Below are positions 7,206 through 13,422 of a stretch of 13,844 nt of DNA, in pieces. Within the stretch, counting starts at the first letter, position 1, and every line of letters starts with the position of its first letter. This stretch comes from Ruminococcus sp. UBA4350 (GTDB lineage Bacteria > Bacillota > Clostridia > Oscillospirales > Ruminococcaceae): NCBI GenBank assembly GCA_002394125.1, contig DGSY01000151.1:1-13844 (forward strand), read 5' to 3'. The notes under the pieces are model-generated. The model saw only the letters and a list, made by a program, of their open reading frames with translations. It did no database searches and was not told where the DNA came from. The position numbers were made by a program, and so were the translations under genes.

Positions 7206-9407
7206 TCAGAGCGTGCGCAGACGGAGCTGCACCGAGGTCATGTCACCCCAGAGATTCGGGAGCATGACGCCGCACTGCATGAGATATGCACCGGTTTTCT
7301 GATACGCTTTGCCGCCGAGTTCATAGGCATATACGGCATCGGGCAGGAGCCCCGCGAGCCGGATGCGGCGGGATTTCATATTCGCCTCCGCCGTGATCTG
7401 CACATAGGTGAATACCGCGTCGGACTGATCTGCGGAAACGAAGATCCATGCATCGTAATCTGCATTCTGCTGTGCCGCAAAGCCGGTCGGCGCAAAGGGA
7501 TTGCCGAGACGGTAAAGCCTGCCCTCGCGGATCAGACGGCTGATGCTGTGCCAGCGGGCGATCTGCTCCGGGATATGTGCTTTCTCGTCATCGGAGAGCT
7601 GCGCGACATTCAGCTCATAGCCGAATGTGCCGAACATTGCGACATTCGCACGCGTCTCAAAGGGCGTGACGCGGCCGGTCGCATGGTTCGGGCATACGCT
7701 GACATGAGAGCCGACCGCAGAGGGCGGCATGAACAGCGATGCGCCGTACTGGATGCGCAGACGCTCCTTTGCATCGGTATCGTCCGAAGCCCAGATCTGC
7801 GGCGAATAATACAGCATACCCGGATCGAATCTTGCGCCGCCGCCGGAGCAGCTTTCCAGCAGGATATCCGGATATTCGGTGACAAGGCGCTCCAGCATCT
7901 GATAGACGCCGAGCATATAGGCATGATAAAACGCCGGCGACGGGACCTCGGTCAGCTGCCGGTTCATGTCCCACTTGATATAGGAAACCGGAACCGTGTC
8001 GAGGATCTCCTTCATCTGCGCCCAGACTGCATCGCGCACATCGCGCCGCGCATAATTCAGCACATACTGCGCTCTGGACTGCGTGCGCGGTCTGCCCTCG
8101 ATGCCGACGGCATAATCCGGATGTGCGCGGAACAGATCGCTGTCCGGCGAGATCATCTCCGGCTCGAACCAGAGCCCGAAGCGCATCCCCTTTCCGGTGA
8201 TGTGGTCGGTCAGCGGCTTCAGCCCGCCGGGGAGCTTCCGCTGATCCGGCACCCAGTCGCCGAGCGAGCAGTTATCGCTGTCGCGTCTGCCGAACCAGCC
8301 GTCATCCAGCACAAACAGCTCGATGCCGAGGCGGGAGGCTTCATCCGCGATCGTTTTCAGCTTTTCAAGGTCAAAGTCAAAGTAGGTCGCTTCCCAGTTG
8401 TTGATCAGCACCGGCCGCTCCGCATAGCGGTATTTCGACCGGATCAGATGATCGGTAAAGAGCCGGTGGAATGTGCGGGACATCCCGCCGAGACCGTCTC
8501 CGCTGTAAACGAGGACAGCCTCCGGCGCATCAAATTCCGATTCGGTGCTGAGACAGTGCGCAAAGCTGCCGGCCTCAATGCCGATCTGTGCGCGTGTCTG
8601 GCAGAACTGTGTCAGCTCGGCCTGCGCCGTGAAATTGCCGGAATAGATCAGCGTAAAGCCGTAGGCCTCGCCGGATTCCTCGGTCGTTTCGGGGCGCACC
8701 AGCGCGAAAAACGGGCTGTACTGATGTGAGGACTCCCCTCTTGTGCTGTCGATGCGCTGCTTGCCGTGGCGGATCGGCAGACGCTCTGCCTGCCGTTCAC
8801 GCGCCCATGAGCCGTAGAGGGTGATCATCTCAAAGCGGTCGTCGTCGAGATCGACCGATGCCGAAAGCACCCGCCGCAGCATGAGATCGCGGCTGCCGCA
8901 GTTTTCGAGCGAGACACTGCGGATGACCGCGTCGATCCCCTCAAAGACGGTGTAATGCAGTTTGACCTCCAGACCGGTCGGCTCGTCGCGCATGAGAATT
9001 TCAAGCGTCTCGCAGCCGTTGCCCCATGTATGCGGCAGGCAGCGCGGCGCATATTTTCCGTTATAGATGCGGTGGCTGACATAGCGCAGATCGCAGGCGA
9101 ATGCGCCGTCCTCCAGAACGATCGCGGGCTCGCGGTAATCGCCGATGCCGGCGCAGGGATATTCAAACGGTGCGCAGTCGAGAAAGCTCGCGCGCTCGCG
9201 TTCGTTTTTTGCGGGGACAAAGGGCGGATCGGAAAGCCGCAGCAGATCGGTCAGATCCTGCGGCGCGATGCGCTTTCCCCAGTATGTATGCAGCAGGTAG
9301 CCCTCCTCCGCGACGGTCAGCACATAGCTGGCGTGCGGGGTATCGAGCTGAAACTGCCGTTCGTTTTCGAGATAAGTGATCATGGCTCCCCCTGTTCGGG
9401 ACTGCAT
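7206..9407 (-). CDS. GH36 alpha-galactosidase
   Basis: Retaining alpha-galactosidase releasing terminal alpha-1,6-galactose from raffinose-type or galactomannan oligosaccharides. At about 730 residues it has the length and architecture of tetrameric group I enzymes: N-terminal beta-supersandwich (about 10-320), (beta/alpha)8 barrel (about 330-650) and C-terminal beta domain. The nucleophile is Asp480 in YIKWDMNR, the acid/base Asp542 in WASDDTDA. Other family strings are INNWEATYF (335-343), VLDDGWFG, GLWFEPEM and the substrate-binding ESCSGGGARFD with Cys520. There is no signal peptide, so it acts in the cytoplasm on imported sugars. The ATG at 9405-9407 shares its A with the stop of the lipoprotein gene (TGATG), suggesting coupled translation. 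An ATG eight codons later (9381-9383) begins MITYLENE, closer to the usual family N terminus, and is a serious alternative start. Confidence 0.95.
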   Translation of the reverse strand: MQSRTGGAMITYLENERQFQLDTPHASYVLTVAEEGYLLHTYWGKRIAPQDLTDLLRLSDPPFVPAKNERERASFLDCAPFEYPCAGIGDYREPAIVLEDGAFACDLRYVSHRIYNGKYAPRCLPHTWGNGCETLEILMRDEPTGLEVKLHYTVFEGIDAVIRSVSLENCGSRDLMLRRVLSASVDLDDDRFEMITLYGSWARERQAERLPIRHGKQRIDSTRGESSHQYSPFFALVRPETTEESGEAYGFTLIYSGNFTAQAELTQFCQTRAQIGIEAGSFAHCLSTESEFDAPEAVLVYSGDGLGGMSRTFHRLFTDHLIRSKYRYAERPVLINNWEATYFDFDLEKLKTIADEASRLGIELFVLDDGWFGRRDSDNCSLGDWVPDQRKLPGGLKPLTDHITGKGMRFGLWFEPEMISPDSDLFRAHPDYAVGIEGRPRTQSRAQYVLNYARRDVRDAVWAQMKEILDTVPVSYIKWDMNRQLTEVPSPAFYHAYMLGVYQMLERLVTEYPDILLESCSGGGARFDPGMLYYSPQIWASDDTDAKERLRIQYGASLFMPPSAVGSHVSVCPNHATGRVTPFETRANVAMFGTFGYELNVAQLSDDEKAHIPEQIARWHSISRLIREGRLYRLGNPFAPTGFAAQQNADYDAWIFVSADQSDAVFTYVQITAEANMKSRRIRLAGLLPDAVYAYELGGKAYQKTGAYLMQCGVMLPNLWGDMTSVQLRLRTL

Positions 9408-9802
9408 CAGTCTCCGAGTTTGATGCCTGCATCCTGCAGGGCTTTTTGTGTGCCGGTAATGAAGATATTGCCGTATTCCGGATCATTCGTCCGGACGAAG
9501 ACCACAGTGTTCTCGGTCTCCGCCTTTTTCGACTCCTGCTGCACGATCGCCTCGGAGCTGTCGGCCCGCATGACGAACACGCCCTCGAAATCCGGCGGCT
9601 CCTTGCCGTTTGTGGCAGAGAGCAGCGATGCGCTGCCGGTATCGGAGAAGCTGACCTTGTAGCCGGCATCCTGCAAATTCATCTGAATCGTTCCGCTTGC
9701 GGGAATGATCGTTGCAGAATGCGCTGCCGCGGACGATGCGCCGCCGCAGCCGGTCAGCAGCAGTGCCGCTGCGCAGATGACGGGTAAAATACGATGCTTC
9801 AT
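9407..9802 (-). CDS. Small lipoprotein of unknown function
   Basis: A 131-residue protein with a clear lipoprotein signal: basic start, hydrophobic stretch and lipobox LTGC with Cys19 as the lipidated residue. A Gly/Ala/Ser-rich linker follows, then a mature domain of about 95 residues with strand-like segments (KVSFSDTGSASLLSA, FEGVFVMRAD, NTVVFVRTND) and a C-terminal helix (GTQKALQDAGIKLGD). I recognise no domain and see no catalytic motif or solute-binding-protein features; it is too short for a transporter-binding protein. Its ATG overlaps the stop of the FTP/PepSY gene (ATGA) and its stop overlaps the GH36 start (TGATG), so all three are probably translated together. An outer-surface accessory role in glycan handling is a guess from position. 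Confidence 0.75.
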   Translation of the reverse strand: MKHRILPVICAAALLLTGCGGASSAAAHSATIIPASGTIQMNLQDAGYKVSFSDTGSASLLSATNGKEPPDFEGVFVMRADSSEAIVQQESKKAETENTVVFVRTNDPEYGNIFITGTQKALQDAGIKLGD

Positions 9803-10596
9803 GCAGATGCTCCTTCCGTGTCCGTGATATCTGTCTGCGTGACGGCGGTTTCCGTCACGGGTGACTGTTCTTCCTCGGTGATATCGGCATCCGTGTCAAT
9901 CACCTCGCCGGTGATCGCATTGACCGGAACGGTATATCCGTAGTCACCGATATAGGTGATCCACGCAAGCGCGGGCTGTTCTTTGCTGTCGAAAACGAAC
10001 ATCAGGTCGGGCTTCTGTCCGATCGGCTCATTCATCTCGTATTTCGCGGCGATGCGCTCCGCCTCGTCTGCGGTGATTTTCGGCTCGGTCGGGAGATCCT
10101 CCGGAAAATCGTAATGCAGATCGGCGGTGATGCCTAGCGGCTTGCCGAAGCGTCCGGCCTCGACCGAGACCAGCGTATCCGCGATCGGAATGCCGTGATA
10201 ATACTGAAAAAACATATAGAGGTGAAAGCCGCCGATGAATGACGTGATGTTGTTGAAATTAAGCGAATCGGGAATGCGCAGCTCGGTCTGTTCGTTCAGC
10301 TCCAGCAGATCGGCACAGGCCATTGCAGCGCGGTAGGCGCCCTTTTTTCCGTGGATTCGGAACGGAACGAATTCGCCCTCGATTTCGTGAATATGTCCGT
10401 CATACTGAACGCAGACGGCGCCGCGTTCCCGGAGTGATTCCGGCGTGACCTGCTCCGGCTGACTGCCGAGCTTCATCTGTTTGCCGGTATAGAAGCTGTC
10501 ATTCCGGTAGGAAAACGGATCCAGTCCGGTATATCCCACCAGTGCGGCGAGAAAGATGACGCCGCAGATCAGCGCGGTTTTTGTTCCTTTTTTCAT
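9799..10596 (-). CDS. Membrane-anchored FTP/PepSY-domain protein without a protease
   Basis: A 265-residue protein with a short basic N terminus and one membrane segment (about 8-22), no lipobox, and an extracytoplasmic remainder. Residues about 85-160 resemble the FTP (fungalysin/thermolysin propeptide) fold: NFNNITSFIGGFHLYMFFQYY, then HGIPIADTLVSVEAG. Residues 173-235 look like a PepSY domain: ITADEAERIAAKYE, then LAWITYIGDYG and VPVNAITGEVID. In M4/M36 metalloproteases these domains act as inhibitor and chaperone of the catalytic part. Here there is no HExxH motif and no protease follows, so it is a stand-alone propeptide-like protein. The tail after 236 is acidic and Thr-rich. No good ribosome site precedes the ATG at 10594-10596, which lies 10 bp after the GH42 stop, so re-initiation by ribosomes leaving GH42 is likely. 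The domain call rests on pattern recognition; function is unknown. Confidence 0.7.
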   Translation of the reverse strand: MKKGTKTALICGVIFLAALVGYTGLDPFSYRNDSFYTGKQMKLGSQPEQVTPESLRERGAVCVQYDGHIHEIEGEFVPFRIHGKKGAYRAAMACADLLELNEQTELRIPDSLNFNNITSFIGGFHLYMFFQYYHGIPIADTLVSVEAGRFGKPLGITADLHYDFPEDLPTEPKITADEAERIAAKYEMNEPIGQKPDLMFVFDSKEQPALAWITYIGDYGYTVPVNAITGEVIDTDADITEEEQSPVTETAVTQTDITDTEGASA

Positions 10597-10606
10597 ATGT
10601 CATGCG

Positions 10607-12664
10607 TCATAGTCTGACGAGGATTTTTGCGCCGTAGGGCGCGAGCGGCAGTTTAGCCTGATATGCCTTGCCGGTCTCATAGTCCTTCATCGGATACGGC
10701 AGATTGACGGAGCGCGCTTCCCGCGTCCAGTTCATGACGAAGCAGAAAACCGTGCCGTCCGCAGCCTGCCGCGATGCCGCGACAACGCCGTGCGGGAGCG
10801 TGGTATCGAGCGCCGGCTCAATGCCGAGCTTTTCCGCGAGTGAGATCAGGAAATCGGAGAAGAAGCTGTCCTCTGCGAAGCCGCCGAGATAATAGGCCGT
10901 GCCTCTGCCGAAGCTGTTCCGCGTCAGGCAGGGCATACCGTCCGGCATACAGGGATTGTCATGCTCATAGACACCGAGCACCTCGGCGCCCTCCGCCGCA
11001 ACACGTTCGCAGAGACGCTCCAGCCGGTAGGTTTCCGCCAGCGGGAACGGCGCTTTGACAATGCGCATGGTCTCATATTGCTTATCGTAAAGCGGATCAA
11101 TCTCAAGGAAGCGGATGCCCGCAAGCTCTGCGAGTCCCTCTGCGGGTGTCGTGCCCATATAGCAGAGATCATGCGCATCGACAACGCCGGTGTGCATGGT
11201 GAGAACGACCGTTCCGCCCTGCTTGGCGTAATCGCGGATGCGCTTTGCGGTATCCGGATGCAGCAGATAGAGCATCGGGATCACCAGCAGATGATAGCCG
11301 GAGAAATCCTGCTCCGGATTGAGGATATCGACTGCATAGCCGTTATTCCAGAACGGCAGATACATCCGCAGCATCAGGTCATTGTCACCGATGCCGATAT
11401 TGCGCGGCCCTTTTGCGTCATTGACGGCCCAGTGACTTTCGATATCGTAGAGGATCGCGATCTTCGCATCGGTCTTTGCACCGGCGAGCGCATCGAGCTT
11501 TTCGAGCATCGCGCCGACGCCGCTGACCTCCTGAAAAACGCGGGTATCCGTGCGGTTGGCGTGTGTCATGACAGCGCCGTGGAATTTCTCGGAGCATCCT
11601 CTGCTCTGCCGCCACTGGAAATACTGTATGCTGTCCGCGCCGTGCGCAAGCATGGAGATCGCGGAAAGCCGGTGGAATCCCCAAGATTTCGGCCGGCAGA
11701 CACCGTGCCAGTTCGTCTGCGAGGGGGTATTTTCCATCAGCAGGAACGGCTTGCCGAGCATGGAACGGCAGATATCGGAATATGCATCCGCCCAGAATGC
11801 GTTATAGGTTTCGTCGCCGTCCTGATTGGTGTGCCATGTCGGATAGGCGTCCCATGAGATGACATCGCAGGATTTCGCCATTTCCCAGTAGTTGATGCCG
11901 TCATAGAAGCCCATGAGGTTCATCGTCACGGGAATGCGCGGATTGACGGCCTTGATCGGCGCGATCTCATTCTCAAAGAAGCTGCGGGTCTGCGCGGTGC
12001 AGAAGCGCTTCCAGTCGAGATTCAGGCCGTGGATATTGGTCTCGCCGCGCGGCGACGGGGATTCGATCTGCTCCCATTCGGTATAGGTGTGCGACCAGAA
12101 CGCCGTCCACCATGCCGCATTGAGCGCATCGAGCGTGCCGTAGCGTTCCTTCAGCCAGTCACGGAACGCCGCCTGACAGAGCTCGCAGTGACATTCGCCC
12201 TGAATCTCATTGCTGATATGCCAGAGAATGACAGCGGGATGCGTGCCGAAGCGCTCGGCGAGCTTTGTATTCATCGCGCGGACCTTTTCGCGGTAGACCG
12301 GCGAGGTATAGCAGTGATTGTGGCGGCCGCCCTGCAAATCGCGGATCCGGTCGGCGCTGACGCGGCGGATCTCCGGATACTTGTGCGACATCCAGACGGG
12401 CTTTGCGCCCGAGGGCGTTGCCAGAACGGTATAGATGCCGTTGGCGTAGAGCTTGTTGATGATATTGGCGAGCCAGTCGAGCTGATAGTCGCCCTCATGC
12501 GGCTCCAGCGCCGCCCATGCGAAGATGCCGACGGAGACGCAGTTGATATGCGCCTGTTTCATGTATTCGATATCCTGCGCGAGAATCTCCGGTGCGTCCA
12601 GCCATTGCTCCGGATTGTAGTCACAGCCGTGGAGCAGATGCGGATACGGTGTCAGTGTCTGCAT
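10607..12664 (-). CDS. GH42 beta-galactosidase
   Basis: Retaining beta-galactosidase acting on terminal beta-galactose of oligosaccharides, in the cytoplasm (no signal peptide). With the chosen start it has 685 residues, the usual family size: catalytic (beta/alpha)8 barrel (about 1-390), a trimerisation domain with class-I-amidotransferase-like fold (about 395-600) and a small C-terminal beta domain. The acid/base is Glu153 in WHISNE and the nucleophile Glu311 in FLLMENTPSQTNW. Cys118, Cys158, Cys160 and Cys163 match the zinc-binding set of GH42 enzymes. The ORF extends to a GTG at 12709, but no ribosome site precedes it; the ATG at 12662-12664 has AAGGAAGG seven bases upstream and begins MQTLTPYPHLLHGCDYNPEQ, as the family does. 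It is the first gene of the glycan operon, behind the promoter at 12742-12770. Substrate could be galactosides from xyloglucan side chains, galactan or galacto-oligosaccharides. Confidence 0.95.
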   Translation of the reverse strand: MQTLTPYPHLLHGCDYNPEQWLDAPEILAQDIEYMKQAHINCVSVGIFAWAALEPHEGDYQLDWLANIINKLYANGIYTVLATPSGAKPVWMSHKYPEIRRVSADRIRDLQGGRHNHCYTSPVYREKVRAMNTKLAERFGTHPAVILWHISNEIQGECHCELCQAAFRDWLKERYGTLDALNAAWWTAFWSHTYTEWEQIESPSPRGETNIHGLNLDWKRFCTAQTRSFFENEIAPIKAVNPRIPVTMNLMGFYDGINYWEMAKSCDVISWDAYPTWHTNQDGDETYNAFWADAYSDICRSMLGKPFLLMENTPSQTNWHGVCRPKSWGFHRLSAISMLAHGADSIQYFQWRQSRGCSEKFHGAVMTHANRTDTRVFQEVSGVGAMLEKLDALAGAKTDAKIAILYDIESHWAVNDAKGPRNIGIGDNDLMLRMYLPFWNNGYAVDILNPEQDFSGYHLLVIPMLYLLHPDTAKRIRDYAKQGGTVVLTMHTGVVDAHDLCYMGTTPAEGLAELAGIRFLEIDPLYDKQYETMRIVKAPFPLAETYRLERLCERVAAEGAEVLGVYEHDNPCMPDGMPCLTRNSFGRGTAYYLGGFAEDSFFSDFLISLAEKLGIEPALDTTLPHGVVAASRQAADGTVFCFVMNWTREARSVNLPYPMKDYETGKAYQAKLPLAPYGAKILVRL

Positions 12665-12671
12665 GACAGCA

Positions 12672-12679
12672 CCTTCCTT
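12672..12679 (-). promoter_or_regulatory. Ribosome binding site that sets the GH42 start
   Basis: AAGGAAGG on the minus strand, seven bases before the ATG at 12664. It excludes the longer reading from the GTG at 12709, which lacks any such site. Confidence 0.8.
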
Positions 12680-12741
12680 CGTAAAAATGCTTATATAAAT
12701 GGTATACACGCCGCGGGCAAACCGCAGACCGATACAGAATT

Positions 12742-12770
12742 ATTATAACCGATAATTGCAGAACAGTCAA
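12742..12770 (-). promoter_or_regulatory. Sigma-A type promoter of the glycan operon
   Basis: On the minus strand TTGACT (12765-12770) and a perfect TATAAT (12742-12747) are separated by 17 bases. The start of transcription is expected near 12735, giving a leader of about 70 nt before the GH42 ATG. The heptamer ACCGATA occurs twice on the plus strand, at 12748-12754 (touching the -10 box) and 12728-12734 (at the start point), exactly 20 bp apart. This is a possible regulator site. Confidence 0.85.
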
Positions 12771-13104
12771 GCGAAATCAGTGAAATCTCCGTGAAAATAA
12801 CGGATTCATGTTTCGGGGGAGGGTCTGACAGTTTCAGGGGAGTTTAATTCAATGCGCAAATTATTGTATGGGGGAGGGACTTACGTCCGGAATTTTTGTA
12901 AATATATACTATCTGTATAATCAATTTTCAATATAACAAATACGTATTTTGTGCATATTGATACAATATTAAACTCTGCAAATTTCAGTATCTACGTAAA
13001 TTCCAAAAATGAACGCGTTTTTGTTGATTTAACTAAAACCGAGATGTCGATATTGTGATATCTGTCGATTTTAATTTGATTCTCCATTTTGTATCGAAAA
13101 TTGC
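12771..13104. other. AT-rich divergent intergenic region, no gene
   Basis: This stretch separates the two divergent promoters and has no credible ORF. It is strongly AT-rich except for three G-rich patches on the plus strand (GGGGGAGGG at 12815-12823 and 12870-12878, GGGGAG at 12837-12842). Small inverted repeats lie at 12938-12949 (AAATACGTATTT), 12955-12969 (ATATTGATACAATAT), 13012-13019 (AACGCGTT) and 13049-13062 (GATAT/ATATC), the last inside two GTCGAT copies. A weak minus-strand promoter-like pair (TTGAAA at 12926-12931, 17 bases, TATATA at 12903-12908) could be a distal start for the GH42 operon. None is assigned to a known regulator. Confidence 0.5.
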
Positions 13105-13133
13105 TTGACAGAACGAACTTTTTGGATTATAAT
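13105..13133 (+). promoter_or_regulatory. Perfect-consensus sigma-A promoter of the secreted-protein gene
   Basis: TTGACA (13105-13110) and TATAAT (13128-13133) with a 17-base spacer: both boxes match the consensus fully. Transcription should begin near 13140, leaving a leader of about 283 nt before the ATG at 13423. A perfect promoter with so long a leader suggests that control is after initiation. Confidence 0.9.
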
Positions 13134-13139
13134 ATAAAA

Positions 13140-13422
13140 GTATAAACGGAGAGTTACCCTCCGGCAGATCGGGGACGCCGGTCTGTACTCGTCGATTTCG
13201 CCAAAGAAAGGAAGTAGGGGTATGAAAAACAAAGTATATGACGATCGTCCGGTGACTTAGGCCTCCGGACGGAAACTGACCCGCCGAGCTGCTTTCGGAT
13301 GCAGCAGCCGGCGCGGTATCAAGCATCCGTTCCATATTATTCGGAGGGCTCCGATCAAGGCTCTCCGATAGATATACAGCATGAACCGACAAAAATCCTA
13401 TTAAGAAAGGAAGGCTGAATCT
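13140..13422 (+). ncRNA. Long structured 5' leader, candidate cis-regulatory RNA
   Basis: The leader can fold into a chain of hairpins: 13147-13163 (CGGAG/CTCCG), 13165-13185 (8-bp stem, one G:U), 13246-13271 (CGTCCGG/CCGGACG, perfect 7 bp), 13283-13312 (GCTGC/GCAGC inside GCCG/CGGC) and 13341-13368 (9-bp stem, one G:U). The loop of the fourth can pair with 13325-13329, giving a possible pseudoknot. CGGAG and CTCCG recur several times, so alternative foldings exist. It also holds the 12-codon ORF at 13222-13260. I compared it by eye with the common riboswitch classes (TPP, SAM-I, cobalamin, glycine, c-di-GMP-I, ZTP, THF, T-box) and found no match. No U-run follows any hairpin, so it is not a plain terminator-type attenuator. 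Class unknown. Confidence 0.5.
13222..13260 (+). CDS. Putative 12-residue leader peptide
   Basis: A short ORF encoding MKNKVYDDRPVT sits in the leader, with AAAGGAAG upstream of the ATG at usual spacing. Its stop codon TAG (13258-13260) falls in the loop of the 13246-13271 hairpin, and its last four codons overlap the 5' arm, so a translating ribosome would open that hairpin. The surrounding AAGAAAGGAAG is repeated ahead of the main gene's start. There is no run of one amino acid as in classical attenuator peptides. It may be a real regulatory ORF or chance; expression is not shown by sequence. Confidence 0.4.
   Translation: MKNKVYDDRPVT

Noticed and set aside
7035..8729. 564-codon open frame on the plus strand
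   Set aside because: It lies antisense to GH36 and GH74, which have intact catalytic motifs; its product is a low-complexity Arg/Ala/Ile-rich shadow of GC-rich codons and matches no family.
9799..10596. M4 metalloprotease
   Set aside because: Propeptide-like regions are present but there is no HExxH zinc motif and the protein ends without a catalytic domain.
12665..12709. 15-codon N-terminal extension of GH42 from a GTG
   Set aside because: No ribosome site before the GTG; the internal ATG has a strong one and matches the family N terminus.
12815..12878. G-quadruplex
   Set aside because: G runs are present but the loops (13 and about 30 bases) are too long for a canonical quadruplex.
13010..13024. 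Possible catabolite-repression (cre) or LacI-type site around AACGCGTT
   Set aside because: Only a partial match to the cre consensus, with mismatches in the right half; not enough to name a regulator.
13033..13392. 119-codon minus-strand frame opposite the leader
   Set aside because: It is antisense to the consensus promoter and structured leader, with no ribosome site and a composition that suggests chance.
13140..13422. Known riboswitch (c-di-GMP-I, TPP, glycine, THF, ZTP) or T-box
   Set aside because: The conserved core strings of these classes are absent by eye; a covariance-model search was not possible here.
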